Origin: Croceibacterium_B sp963783195
GTDB lineage: Bacteria; Pseudomonadota; Alphaproteobacteria; Sphingomonadales; Sphingomonadaceae
Direction of reading: 5' to 3'
Length of the DNA: 64,000 nucleotides
Assembly: GCA_963783195.1 (NCBI GenBank)
Contig: CAWAMV010000004.1
Span: 310,001-374,000, forward strand
Shown: piece after piece, positions 43,396 to 52,736 of the stretch
How positions within the stretch are numbered: the stretch's first letter is position 1
Layout of the letters: each line of letters begins with the position of its first letter
Translations under genes and position numbers: made by a program
The notes under the pieces: generated by a model
What the model saw: the letters and a program-made list of their open reading frames with translations, nothing else
Told to the model about the DNA's origin: nothing
The model's database searches: none

Positions 43396-44235
43396 ATGGC
43401 CGAACGCGCAGGCATGACAAGCGCAACGGACGTCGTTCAGCAGCTTATCGCTGCCCTGAGGGCCGAGCAGACCGGCGAGACCATCGACTGGCTCGCCGCG
43501 CCTGCCTACGTGTGGACCGGACGCAGCGCCCGCCCGGTCCCACGAATCGAAGCGCCCGTGCTTGCGCTGCTGAAGGGGATCGATGCGCAGAAAGAGGCCG
43601 TGCGGGCCAACGTCGCGCGCCTCGCCGCCGGCCACGCGGCGCACGACATGTTGCTGTGGGGGGCGCGCGGCACGGGCAAGTCGGCGCTGGTTCGCTCTGC
43701 CGTCGCGGCGGCCCAGGCCGAGCGTCCGGCACGGATCGCCCTGGTCCAGGTCGGCACCGATGCGCTTGACGGACTGCCGGACCTGTTCGCCCGGCTCGCC
43801 CCGGCCGAGCGCAATTTCCTCGTCTTCATCGACGATCTCGGATTTGCCGAGGGAGACACGCACGGGCCACGGCACCTGCGCTCCTGGCTGGAAGGCGGGG
43901 TGGAGGCGCGCCCGCCCAACGTCCGCCTCGCGGTCACCTCCAACCGCCGCGCCATTGTGCCGCGCGACATGGCCGAGCAAGGAGACCCGATAAACCCGCG
44001 CGACGCGGTCGACGACCGGCTCGCGCTGGCCGATCGCTTTGGCCTGTCGCTGGGTTTTCACGCCTGCTCGCAGGACGACTACCTCGCCATAGTCGCCGGA
44101 TATGCCGACGCGTACGGCCTCGCCTGGGACGAACACGAAGCGCTCGAGTGGGCCAAGCGGCGCGGCGCCCGCTCGGGGCGCATTGCCTGGCACTACGTCA
44201 CGGAACTGGCCGGCCGCGCCGGCAAGCGCCTCTAG
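43396..44235 (+). CDS. DUF815 family P-loop ATPase
   Basis: A AAA+-like ATPase of about 279 residues. Walker A is GARGTGKSALV; Walker B is FLVFIDDLGF; sensor-like AVTSNRR follows. The family is widespread in proteobacteria and lacks a known function. Start is ATG 43396 or 43414. Its stop shares the tetranucleotide CTAG with the stop of the convergent sorbosone dehydrogenase-like gene. Confidence 0.88.
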   Translation: MAERAGMTSATDVVQQLIAALRAEQTGETIDWLAAPAYVWTGRSARPVPRIEAPVLALLKGIDAQKEAVRANVARLAAGHAAHDMLLWGARGTGKSALVRSAVAAAQAERPARIALVQVGTDALDGLPDLFARLAPAERNFLVFIDDLGFAEGDTHGPRHLRSWLEGGVEARPPNVRLAVTSNRRAIVPRDMAEQGDPINPRDAVDDRLALADRFGLSLGFHACSQDDYLAIVAGYADAYGLAWDEHEALEWAKRRGARSGRIAWHYVTELAGRAGKRL

Positions 44236-45668
44236 ATCTCGTCGAACGCCCGCCGCGGATCGCCCTTCAGGCCCTCGCGCGGGGGCAGCGGCTTGCCGGT
44301 GTTGCGCTGTTGCGCCCCGGCCGGTGTCGCTCCGGGCGAGGTAACGCGCCAGATGATCCCGGCGGTATCGTCGCTCACCAGCAGCGCGCCGGCCTCGTCC
44401 CACGCCACCCAGGTGGGCCGGCCGTAGGTCTCGTCGTCGTTCTTGAGGAAGCTCTTGAGCACGGGGACGGGCTTGCCCACCGGGTTTCCGCGCGCGTCGA
44501 AGCGCACGTAGACAACGTCGTAACCCGACGCCGGCTTGCGGTTCCATGATCCGTGGCGCGCAATGAAGGCACCGTGGTCGAACCCGCCGCCCATCGCGCT
44601 GCCTTCCTGGGTGAAGGCAAGCCCGAGCGCAGCGACGTGCGGGCCGAGGGCGAACTCGGGCCGCCGGGTGTACTCGGTGAGGAACTGCGGCATCGGCGCC
44701 TCGACCCGGTCGTCGATCTTGTCGCCCCAGTAGATCCACGGCCAGCCGTACTGCGCGCCGATCGGCACGTTTGTCAGGTAGTCGGGCACGAGATCACTGC
44801 CGAGCTGGTCGCGCTCATTGACCGTGGTCCACAGCTCGCCGCTCCAGGGATTCCAGGCCAGACCGTTCGGATTGCGCAGACCCGCGCCATAGACACGGCT
44901 GGTGCCCTTCTCGATGTCGTATTCGTGGATCGCGGCGCGGTTCTGCTCGAGATCCATCCCGCCTTCGCCGATGTTCGAGGCCGAGCCGACCGTGACGTAG
45001 AGCTGCTTGCCGTCGGGACTGAGCAGGATGTTGCGCATCCAGTGGTTGCCGCCGCCCGGCAGGTCCATCAGCTTTTCGGGCGTGCCGGAAAGCGTCGTCT
45101 GGCCCGGTTCGTAATCGAAGCGCAGGAGCGCGTCGTGATCGGCGACGTAGAGCTTTCCGTCGGCGTAGGCGATGCCGCCGGGCGAGTTGAGGTCGCTGCG
45201 CAGGACAGATTTCTGCTCTGCCTTGCCGTCGCCATCCGCGTCGCGCAGCAAGACGAGTCGGTTTGGCGACGGTACGTCGGCCCCGGCCTGCGAGAAAAGG
45301 AACCCGGCCACCAGGTTGGTCAGCCAGCCGCCGGCGATTTCGCGTGGCGGCGAATTCGTTTCGGACACCAGGATATCGCCGTTGGGCAGCGGGTACATGA
45401 TGCGCGGATGCTCGAGGCCCTCGGCAAAGCGGCTCACCGCCAGCCCTTCCGCCGCTTCGGGCGCAGTGCCGTCGGGCCAGCCGACCGGCTTGAAGACCTT
45501 CACCGTGGGGATGGTCTGCGGATCGGGTTCGTGGAGCTGCGGATCGTCGCCGGTCACAGCCTCGACCGAAAGATCGGCCGGATCGCCCCGCGAGACCCAC
45601 CACAGGGCGATGGCGAGGACGACGAGCAGCACCAGCAGGGCGATGCCGATTTTCTTGAGAATGCGCAT
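44232..45668 (-). CDS. sorbosone/glucose dehydrogenase-like beta-propeller, membrane anchored
   Basis: A 478-residue protein with an N-terminal membrane segment (KIGIALLVLLVVLAIALWWV) and a six-bladed beta-propeller of the PQQ-dependent glucose/sorbosone dehydrogenase class. Conserved motifs are LNSPGGIAYADGKLYVAD, GGGNHWMRNILLSPDGKQLY, GLRNPNGLAWNP and TVNERDQLGSD. It is thought to face the periplasm and oxidise aldoses or related sugars; the substrate is unknown. It is a single gene, divergent from the msrC gene. Confidence 0.9.
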   Translation of the reverse strand: MRILKKIGIALLVLLVVLAIALWWVSRGDPADLSVEAVTGDDPQLHEPDPQTIPTVKVFKPVGWPDGTAPEAAEGLAVSRFAEGLEHPRIMYPLPNGDILVSETNSPPREIAGGWLTNLVAGFLFSQAGADVPSPNRLVLLRDADGDGKAEQKSVLRSDLNSPGGIAYADGKLYVADHDALLRFDYEPGQTTLSGTPEKLMDLPGGGNHWMRNILLSPDGKQLYVTVGSASNIGEGGMDLEQNRAAIHEYDIEKGTSRVYGAGLRNPNGLAWNPWSGELWTTVNERDQLGSDLVPDYLTNVPIGAQYGWPWIYWGDKIDDRVEAPMPQFLTEYTRRPEFALGPHVAALGLAFTQEGSAMGGGFDHGAFIARHGSWNRKPASGYDVVYVRFDARGNPVGKPVPVLKSFLKNDDETYGRPTWVAWDEAGALLVSDDTAGIIWRVTSPGATPAGAQQRNTGKPLPPREGLKGDPRRAFDEI

Positions 45669-45731
45669 TGCGATCGGATAGGCGAGCGCCGAGCTTGCGG
45701 CAATGCCGCAGCAAGCCTAGCTGCGCGTGCG

Positions 45732-46214
45732 ATGTACGATTTCGCCGCCGATCCCGACCAGCCCAAGGGCGAGTTCTACCGCGAGCTCGTTTCCGCAGCC
45801 GACGCCCTGACCTCCGGCGAAACTGACGGCGTGGCCAACATGGCCAACATCGCCGCGCTCGTCTGGCAGCTCGTGCCGGATCTCAACTGGGCCGGGTTCT
45901 ATCGCGCGATCGAGGGCGAACTGGTGCTCGGGCCATTCTGCGGGCGGCCCGCGTGTATCCGGATCCCCATCGGCACAGGCGTTTGCGGCGCGGCGGCCGC
46001 GAGCGGCGAAACGCAGCTCGTACCCGACGTGCACGCATTCCCGGGCCATATCGCCTGCGATGCCGCAAGCCGGTCCGAACTGGTCGTCCCGGTGCTGCGC
46101 GATGGCGCGGTGATAGCAGTGATCGATCTCGATTCGCCCAGCGTTGCCCGCTTCGACGAGGAAGACCGGGCAGGGCTCGAGGCGCTCGCCGGAGTGATTG
46201 CCGGCCGCATCTGA
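45732..46214 (+). CDS. msrC: free methionine-(R)-sulfoxide reductase
   Basis: A 160-residue GAF-domain enzyme that reduces free Met-R-sulfoxide. The catalytic cysteines correspond to C75, C85 and C109; their spacing of 10 and 24 is the same as in E. coli fRMsr (C84, C94, C118). NWAGFYRA and SELVVPVLRDG are typical. It stands alone between two divergent neighbours. Confidence 0.95.
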   Translation: MYDFAADPDQPKGEFYRELVSAADALTSGETDGVANMANIAALVWQLVPDLNWAGFYRAIEGELVLGPFCGRPACIRIPIGTGVCGAAAASGETQLVPDVHAFPGHIACDAASRSELVVPVLRDGAVIAVIDLDSPSVARFDEEDRAGLEALAGVIAGRI

Positions 46215-46325
46215 ACCGCCCCGTTCCGGGACAGGCCCGCAACACCCTTTGGCCGAGCCTGACACGCGATGGTAACTTTCGGGTTAATTCGCGGGTGAGA
46301 GGCCCGAATCGACAGGGGAAAATCG

Positions 46326-47241
46326 ATGAAGCGCGCTGTTACCGTCCTTCTTGCCGCGACGGCTTTCGCCGGCCTCCCGGCCCAGGCGCAGGCGCAGGAT
46401 GGCTACGTCCTGCCACCGCCTCCGCCGCCCGTGGCCGACTATCAGCAACCCGCATACGCCCCGCCGATGCCAATGCCGGCTCCGGGCTATTCCGGCAGCT
46501 ACGGCGCGCAGACTTACGCGTCCCCGGGATATGCTCCCGCTCCCGGCTATCCGGCGCAGGTGCCGCCGCCTGCTTACGAGCCAGGCTATCAGCAAGGTTA
46601 CCAGCAGGGCTACTATCCCCAGTCCGGCCTGCCACCCGTCGCTTCTGTCGGCTACACCCGCGACGATCGCGACCAGTGGCTCGAGAACTGCCGCCTCGCC
46701 TACGAAGGCGCGATCAAGAAGGATACCGGGATCCTCGGCGGGATCCTCGGCGGGATCGGGGGCGCTTTCATCGGTCATCACGAGAACTCACGGCAACTCC
46801 ACCCGGCGTATCGGCGGGACGCTAATCGGTGCCGGCGTCGGCGGCCTGGTCGGACTGGCGCTCGGCTCGCTCATCGGTGGCGCGTTCGAGAAGAAGAAGA
46901 AGGACGAGTGCGAGAGGTACCTCGAACGGTACCAGGGCGCCGGGGGGCTTCCCGGCCCCGAAGCGGGCTTCGGCTACGGTTGGCAGAGGAACATCAACTG
47001 GGGCCAGTACGGCTACGGGGGCTACGGCTACGGCGGCTACATGACGGTCATGGTGCCTGTTCAGGTCGGTGGCGGCTATACCTACGGCGCGCCGATCCGC
47101 ACCGAGAACCGCTACGTGATCGAGGACGTCGTGGAAGAGGTCGTCACGGTGCCGCGGACCAAGTACGTCAAGCGCACCAAGTACGTGAAGCAGGCCCCTT
47201 CGAAGTACGTTCCCGACAAGCGCGTCCGCTACGCCAAGTAA
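46326..47241 (+). pseudogene. glycine-zipper outer-envelope protein, frameshifted
   Basis: The frame from ATG 46326 (AGGGGA upstream) encodes a signal peptide, a Pro/Tyr/Gln-rich region (PPPPPPVADYQQPAY) and the first glycine zipper (GILGGILGGIGGAFIG). The second part is in another frame: GTLIGAGVGGLVGLALGSLIGG, a YGYGGYG stretch and a C terminus rich in Lys-Tyr-Val. Removing one base within 46771-46803 joins them to about 304 residues. It probably inserts in, or coats, the outer membrane; whether the break is real is unknown. Confidence 0.75.
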
Positions 47242-47262
47242 TTTCAATCGGTTGGGCTCTAC

Positions 47263-49698
47263 CTAGTCGCGCCGCGCAACTTCGTGCGGAGCGACCCCGT
47301 CGAGGCCGGCGATCGTCGCTGCAACGCATCTCAGTGGCGGACCGTCGGCCTCGTCGGCGACATGCGCGGTTCTCAGGTCGACCTCACAGCGATCGGCCCC
47401 GCGGCCCACCACCAGCCGCCCGCTGCGCTCGGCTGCGTTGATCTCGACCAGTCCGTCGTAGCCGATCATCGTCCTCTCGCCGGATGGCTCGGCGACGACC
47501 GGGAGGCCGGCCGGGAGCGGATCGCCTGCCGAATCGACCACCCGCCGCATGACCGGCCGGAACTGCACGACATCGATCTCGACCAGTCCGACCGCCCGTG
47601 ACGGTACGCTGATCCGGCGAAAGGTCGCACGGGCAAGCGCATCGATCGGCAACTTCTTGGCATCGACGTCGATGGAGACGGGTGCGTTCGAAGGAATGTT
47701 CTCCACCAGCAGGACCCCGCCGCGTGAGGTTGCTCCTGCGGAGCGGTTCTCGCGCAGGATCGTTACCCCGTCCACCTCGCCGGTCGTGCGGACCAGGGCG
47801 TAGCTGCCGCCGGTCTGATTGCGGGCGAAGACCTTCCCGCCGGCGGCCAGCAATGTGCCCCGCGCGTTGAGCCGTGCGCCGACGTTTCCGTTGACCTCTT
47901 CCGCCTGCAGCTCGAGCCGTCCGAACGGGCGGCGCACCGCCGCAGAGCCCGCCACGCGGTGCACTCCGCTGCCATGGCTCGCGTCGACCGAGTAGCCGAT
48001 GTCGCCGGGCTCGACGTCGAACTTGCGGTAACCCGCCTGGTAGGTTTTCTGCCCGTGGCTGGCATTCGCCGAGGCATAGGCGCTGCGGCCGTTGCCGAAC
48101 TGGAGCGAAAGCCCGGCGAAAATCGAATAGGAGTTGCCCCGCTCGGTCCGGCGATAGGCTCCGCTGGTGAAGATCTCGAACTTGTTGCGCACTCTGGTGC
48201 GAAACGAGAGGTCGACAACGTCGGTCCGGCGGTCCTGTTGCGGATAACGCGGGTCGAAACGCCGTTCCTGCCGCGCGACGGAGAGCTGCATGCGCGTGAC
48301 CTTGCGCAAATCGAACGAGAATTGGGCGAAAAACTGCTTCGCGGGCAAGGGATCGCCCAGCTTGGCGGCTACGTCGCGGTAATTGGCGCTGGGGATCGAG
48401 GCGCCGGCCCGCGCACTGAAGCCTGGTCCCGCGGATTCGAGCGTCACGGCCACGAGTTTGCCGCTTCCGACGCGCGAATCACTGCTCAATCGCGTTTCGA
48501 CGCTCGCTTGCGCGAGCGCGGCGATGATGAATTCCGCCCGCGCGCCGATGTTGCCGACTCCGCGCGTCCATTCCCCGCTGCCTTCCAGCGTCACATACGG
48601 CGAAAGCCCGCGCCTGTAGAAGGCGCTGGCCGCAATGGATCCGTAATCGAAGCTCTGGGTCCCGTATCTTCGTCGCACCGCGCCGACGTTGGCCGCGAAC
48701 TGCGACAATCCGGGGGCGAGCAATGATCGGGAAACGTAGAACCGGGTGTTCTGGACCACCTCACGGCCCGCCGAATCTCGCAAGATGACGGAAACTTCGC
48801 CCCTCCCCGCGGCGCCGGGCAGGTTTCTCACGGTAAACTCGCCCGGTTCGACTTCCCCGAGCTGCAATCTTTGGTTGGCACTTATGACGTCTATGCCGGT
48901 CGGCACCGCCACCTGCCCGCTGAACGAGGGGAGCGGATTGGTCACCAGGTCGGGCCGTAATTCGAAATCCGACGCTATCTGCACACCGCCGAGGCGCAGG
49001 GCGCGCTGACCCTGGCCGCCCGCACTAACGAAGTCGCCAGCGGTGGCTGCGATTCCCTTGTTCGGAAAGGCAACCTGCACGTTACTGTCGAGCCGGACGG
49101 CGGATGCCTTGCCGTTCGGACCGTCGGTGGACACCTGTATTCCCGTCCCGGCGGCAAAATTCCCGCGCACCAGGGCCGTATCGACGTATCCGGCGACGAT
49201 ACCCTTGTGGCCGGCAAGTGACGCCGTGAGGTCGTAATCGATCCTCAAGGCGGTAAGCGGGGTGCTGGCGCCGTCGTTGGCAGGCGCCGCGGAGAGATCG
49301 ATCAGGTTCTTGCCGTCGCTATGGCGCAGCAGGGTGATCGCAAGTCGCTGCCGCAGGCGGTCGAATTTCCACTCGTAGATGTTCAGACTGTCGAGCGTAA
49401 TTTGCCCCGAGACGTTTTCCTCGACGGGCAGGCCGGCGGCACGGGCGGCGTCGGCATCGATCAGCAGGGTCTTGCCGCGCCATTCAAGGTCGACCATCCG
49501 CGGCTTCTGGCGGCCGTCGACGTAGATTTCGGAGAGGCCCGGCCCGTCGTCCGCGACGATGCTGCGCGCGGTCACGCCTTTCGGGAGGGCGAACGGGTCG
49601 TCTTGCGCAAGGGCGGCGGAAGAGCCGGCCAGGGCGGCTAGAATCGCCGCGAGAAGCGCAAGGAACCGTTTAGCTGCAGAGCGTCTGAGGCTCGACAT
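47263..49698 (-). CDS. chaperone-usher pilus outer-membrane usher
   Basis: An outer-membrane usher that exports pilus subunits. The 811-residue protein has a signal peptide (end near SAALAQ), an N-terminal domain with GKTLLIDADAARAAGLP, then a beta-barrel region with many alternating strands, a plug domain inserted around RGEVSVILRDSAGREVV, and C-terminal domains with VDSAGDPLPAGLPV. It is the archaic (Csu-like) type, judging by SCPU-domain subunits beside it. It overlaps the chaperone gene by 29 bases. Confidence 0.92.
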   Translation of the reverse strand: MSSLRRSAAKRFLALLAAILAALAGSSAALAQDDPFALPKGVTARSIVADDGPGLSEIYVDGRQKPRMVDLEWRGKTLLIDADAARAAGLPVEENVSGQITLDSLNIYEWKFDRLRQRLAITLLRHSDGKNLIDLSAAPANDGASTPLTALRIDYDLTASLAGHKGIVAGYVDTALVRGNFAAGTGIQVSTDGPNGKASAVRLDSNVQVAFPNKGIAATAGDFVSAGGQGQRALRLGGVQIASDFELRPDLVTNPLPSFSGQVAVPTGIDVISANQRLQLGEVEPGEFTVRNLPGAAGRGEVSVILRDSAGREVVQNTRFYVSRSLLAPGLSQFAANVGAVRRRYGTQSFDYGSIAASAFYRRGLSPYVTLEGSGEWTRGVGNIGARAEFIIAALAQASVETRLSSDSRVGSGKLVAVTLESAGPGFSARAGASIPSANYRDVAAKLGDPLPAKQFFAQFSFDLRKVTRMQLSVARQERRFDPRYPQQDRRTDVVDLSFRTRVRNKFEIFTSGAYRRTERGNSYSIFAGLSLQFGNGRSAYASANASHGQKTYQAGYRKFDVEPGDIGYSVDASHGSGVHRVAGSAAVRRPFGRLELQAEEVNGNVGARLNARGTLLAAGGKVFARNQTGGSYALVRTTGEVDGVTILRENRSAGATSRGGVLLVENIPSNAPVSIDVDAKKLPIDALARATFRRISVPSRAVGLVEIDVVQFRPVMRRVVDSAGDPLPAGLPVVAEPSGERTMIGYDGLVEINAAERSGRLVVGRGADRCEVDLRTAHVADEADGPPLRCVAATIAGLDGVAPHEVARRD

Positions 49699-50428
49699 CG
49701 ACCGTTTGGCCGTCGAGCTGTGCGGTGATCTTCACCCGCCCCAGCTTGCAGCCCCCCTGGATCGGCCAGGCGATGGTCGAGTTGCCCTGCACGTAGCGGA
49801 GCGAATTGCGCTCCACCTCGATGTCGCGTCCATCGAGTGTTTTCACCTTGATGCCGGCAATCCGGCTGGTCTGCCCGCCCTGGTTGGCGAGCTCCACGCG
49901 ATCGGCAGCGATATGCCAGGCAAGCCGGGCAGGCGCGGCCGTGTCGCGATCGGCGAACACGGGAATGGTGAAGCGAATCAGTGCTTCGGCACCGCCGATT
50001 TTGGCAGCGTCGGGATCGGGCAGCTGGTCGACCGCCAGCCGGAACCTCTTTTCGCCCTGGCCGGGCGCGGACCGGCGCAGCACGCGCACGATCTGGGTCT
50101 GGCCAGCGGGAATCGAGATAATCGAGGGAGAAACGGTCAGGTCGGAACTCGGCGCGTATTCGTCCTCTCCAGCGTCCTGCGTCCAGGCAAAGACGCGGGT
50201 CTGGACCGGAAGATCGCGGTTCGAGGTATTGGTGAGCCTGAGTGTCGCCGTGGCCTCGTCTTGTGAGAACTCGAAGCGGAGCGGGGCGATGTTCAGGGCT
50301 GCGGCGCGGGCGGCGATGGACTGGCCATCGTCGGGTTGCGCCTGGAGGGCGGGCGCAAGGCCCAGAGCGAACGACCCGCCCGCCACGATCATGGCGATCC
50401 TGCGCATGGTGGTGGCGGTGCGGGTCAT
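49670..50428 (-). CDS. pilus periplasmic chaperone (PapD-like)
   Basis: A 252-residue protein with a signal peptide and two immunoglobulin-like domains. SPSIISIPAGQTQIVRVLRR is the family's G1-strand region with a conserved basic residue, and RLAVDQLP is the second signature. A C-terminal GGCKL...TLC pair suggests a disulfide. GGAG lies upstream of the ATG. It folds subunits and delivers them to the usher encoded next. Confidence 0.92.
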   Translation of the reverse strand: MTRTATTMRRIAMIVAGGSFALGLAPALQAQPDDGQSIAARAAALNIAPLRFEFSQDEATATLRLTNTSNRDLPVQTRVFAWTQDAGEDEYAPSSDLTVSPSIISIPAGQTQIVRVLRRSAPGQGEKRFRLAVDQLPDPDAAKIGGAEALIRFTIPVFADRDTAAPARLAWHIAADRVELANQGGQTSRIAGIKVKTLDGRDIEVERNSLRYVQGNSTIAWPIQGGCKLGRVKITAQLDGQTVDVEPQTLCS

Positions 50429-50444
50429 TCGTATCTCCGTAGGC

Positions 50445-50945
50445 TTAGAAGTTGACCGTCACGGTGACGGTGTCGGAATAGACGTCAGCCGGAACCGGGG
50501 CCGCGGTCGACGGAATGCGCCCGTAGGCAGTCAGCGTGAACGGCAGACCCGAAGCGGCGGTGCCGGTGACGGTGTCGGTGCCCGAGGTGTTGCCCCAGGT
50601 CGTGGTGCGAGCCGTGTTGCTGTAGACGTTGTAGGGGACCAGGTTCGTCGACACGGCCGCACCGGCCATGTTGCGCTGGCCGCTCACGGCGTGACCGCCA
50701 AAGCCCATCCACACGTCGTAATCGGCACCCGTGGTGCAGGTCAGCGTGAGGGTCGAACTGGCATCGATGTTCGATCCGCCGATCGCGGTCGGCGAACCGA
50801 AGTCCAGCGCCGTGGCGGAAATGGTGCACGAATCGATCACGGCGACCGAAACCGGCATCGTGTTGGTCGCCGATTGGGCGAAGGCCGGGCTGGCGGTAAC
50901 GGCGCCAACAGTCGCAGCTGCGAGAATAATCTTACGCATGGTCAT
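50445..50945 (-). CDS. spore coat U (SCPU) domain pilin, likely major subunit
   Basis: A 166-residue secreted protein. AGGGG lies just upstream of the ATG at 50945. After the signal peptide (ending SPAFAQ) it has SCPU features: VIDSCTISATALDFGS near the start, TLTCTTGADYDVWMGFGG with the second Cys, and the C-terminal strand DTVTVTVNF, suited to donor-strand exchange. It lies 16 bases before the chaperone gene. A 224-base AT-rich gap with its own promoter suggests the highest expression in the operon. Confidence 0.9.
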   Translation of the reverse strand: MTMRKIILAAATVGAVTASPAFAQSATNTMPVSVAVIDSCTISATALDFGSPTAIGGSNIDASSTLTLTCTTGADYDVWMGFGGHAVSGQRNMAGAAVSTNLVPYNVYSNTARTTTWGNTSGTDTVTGTAASGLPFTLTAYGRIPSTAAPVPADVYSDTVTVTVNF

Positions 50946-51169
50946 TGATCCCCTAATCTTGGTCGGCTTCTTTGAGCCGCCCCCTCCATGCATAAGAAAA
51001 CTTGCGATTTGATAAATGTTGTTCAAATCATTGACCGTTTCTCCGGGTTAACTACGTAATTGGGTATAGTTAATTAGGCGTAAACGGCTCTGCGCCGTCT
51101 GCGCGGGCGCGGCGGCGGTTGATTGGGGCGGGTGCTGGGAAAGGTGCTGGCGCGATCGCGCCGACGCGG
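50946..51169 (-). promoter_or_regulatory. AT-rich leader between the two pilin genes
   Basis: 224 bases, clearly more AT-rich than the neighbouring genes. It contains an inverted repeat, GATTTGA (51006-51012) and TCAAATC (51023-51029). I see no convincing -35/-10 pair, but a separate promoter for the second pilin is likely here. Confidence 0.45.
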
Positions 51170-51673
51170 TCAGAAGGTGACGGTTATCGTCAGCGTGTCG
51201 CGATAGCTACCGGCCTCGAGCCGGTTGATCTGCTCTGTCCGACCGTAAACGGTATAATCGACGAAACCCGTTTGTCCCGAGTTACCGGCCAGGTTCTGCG
51301 TCTGGCCCGTACCCCAGACCTGGCTGCGGGGCGGATTCTTGTAGACGTCGTAATCGAAATATTTGTTCGCGGTGGCATTATACATGCGGCGGTTGATGCC
51401 GTTGTTGTACAGGCCGCGATCGATATCGATGTTGAAATCGATGTTCGGCGTGCAGTTGACGGTGATCGTCGCCGTCGCGTCGGCCTTGGTGTTGGTATAT
51501 GGCGGCACGACGATGAATACCATCGGCGTGGCCGACACGCGGCAGCCGTTGAGCGGCCGCACGCCGACACGTATGGTGTTGGTTGCCCGCCCTTGGGCGA
51601 AGGCCGGCACACTCGCGCAGAACGCAAGTACTGCGGCGCCCAGCACCGCGGCCATTTTGCCGGTTGAAACCAT
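51170..51673 (-). CDS. spore coat U (SCPU) domain pilin, second subunit
   Basis: A 167-residue secreted protein, start at ATG 51673 with GGAG upstream, signal peptide ending near VPAFAQ. SCPU features are PLNGCRVSATPMVFIV, a Cys in ITVNCTPNIDFNIDID, TQVWG-like SQVWGTGQTQNLAG, and the final strand DTLTITVTF. It is related to the other pilin but clearly diverged. It may be a minor or tip-proximal subunit. The gene is first in the operon. Confidence 0.88.
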   Translation of the reverse strand: MVSTGKMAAVLGAAVLAFCASVPAFAQGRATNTIRVGVRPLNGCRVSATPMVFIVVPPYTNTKADATATITVNCTPNIDFNIDIDRGLYNNGINRRMYNATANKYFDYDVYKNPPRSQVWGTGQTQNLAGNSGQTGFVDYTVYGRTEQINRLEAGSYRDTLTITVTF

Positions 51674-51764
51674 CCCCAACTCCAAGTCGTGGAAATGGCC
51701 AATAGCTGAAACACCTTAGACGAAGGTAAACGCCCGAAGAAAAGGCATTTACCTAAGCTGGGCG

Positions 51765-52736
51765 CTAGAAGCTTCCGCCGGTCAGCCGCTGGCAGATCAG
51801 GTCCAGCTGGTCGAGCGTGCGATAGCGAATCGTCACCGCGCCCGAACGGGGATCGGCATCGGTCGCGATCTTGACCGACAGGCCGAGAAATTCCTCAAGG
51901 TGGTTTTGCACCGCGGCGATGTCGGCTTCCTTCGCCGGATCGCTCGGCTCGCGAGCTTTTCGCTTGGTGCTGCCGCCTTTCTCGCGCCGGGCAAGCCTTT
52001 CCACCTCGCGCACCGAAAGGCCCTCGCGCACCGCGCGCGCGGCAAGGCCTTCTGCACCCTCGACCCCGATGAGCGCGCGGGCGTGCCCCATGTCGAGCCG
52101 TCCGACCTCGACAAGATCGAGCACGGCATCGGGCAATGCGAGGAGGCGCTGCAGGTTGGCGACGTGGCTGCGGGATTTCTCGACCAGCTTGGCGATCTCG
52201 GCCTGGGTCATGTCCTGCTGTTCGGACAGGCGCTGATAGGCGCGCGCTTCCTCGACCGGGTTGAGATCTTCGCGCTGGATATTCTCGATCAGCGCCAAGG
52301 CCATGACGTCGCGCTCTTCAAGATCCCTGATTAGCGCAGGAATTTCATGGACTTGCGCCTTCTGAGCGGCCCGCCAGCGCCGCTCGCCAGCGACCAGCTG
52401 GTAGCGCCCGCCCGCGAGCGGGCGCACGATAACGGGCTGAATCACCCCCCGGGCTGCAATCGACTGCGCGAGTTCGGCCAAGGCGTCTTCGTCGAATCGT
52501 CGGCGTGGCTGGTCGGGATGCGGCTCGATCGTGCCGACTGCGAGCATGGCAAGGCCTTCTTGCGGGCCCCCGCCCCTGGCGGGCCGATCAATCGGCTGCC
52601 CATCGGCATCGACATGGGGGCTGAGCCGGACAAGCGGCTCCTCGCGGCGGACTTCCCCGAGCAAGGCACCCAGGCCCTTCCCCAGCTTGCGCCGGGGAGC
52701 GAGCCGTCCGTCCGCAGTCTCATCCTGCGCGCTCAT
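51765..52736 (-). CDS. parB: chromosome partitioning protein ParB
   Basis: A CTP-dependent DNA clamp that loads at parS and spreads. The 323-residue protein has the basic N terminus KLGKGLGALLGE, the CTP-binding GERRWRA (117-123), the helix-turn-helix DMTQAEIAKLVEKSRSHVAN and a C-terminal dimer domain. Its start overlaps the parA stop in ATGA. The three parS sites lie within 0.8-3.3 kb on the other side of parA. Confidence 0.97.
   Translation of the reverse strand: MSAQDETADGRLAPRRKLGKGLGALLGEVRREEPLVRLSPHVDADGQPIDRPARGGGPQEGLAMLAVGTIEPHPDQPRRRFDEDALAELAQSIAARGVIQPVIVRPLAGGRYQLVAGERRWRAAQKAQVHEIPALIRDLEERDVMALALIENIQREDLNPVEEARAYQRLSEQQDMTQAEIAKLVEKSRSHVANLQRLLALPDAVLDLVEVGRLDMGHARALIGVEGAEGLAARAVREGLSVREVERLARREKGGSTKRKAREPSDPAKEADIAAVQNHLEEFLGLSVKIATDADPRSGAVTIRYRTLDQLDLICQRLTGGSF

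Noticed and set aside
46271..46325. A short promoter-like AT-rich stretch before the glycine-zipper gene
   Set aside because: No -35/-10 pair of acceptable spacing found; only the ribosome binding site is clear.
47263..51673. Pilus cluster as a recently acquired island
   Set aside because: Apart from the AT-rich leader the genes share the base composition of their neighbours and there are no integrase, repeat or tRNA borders.
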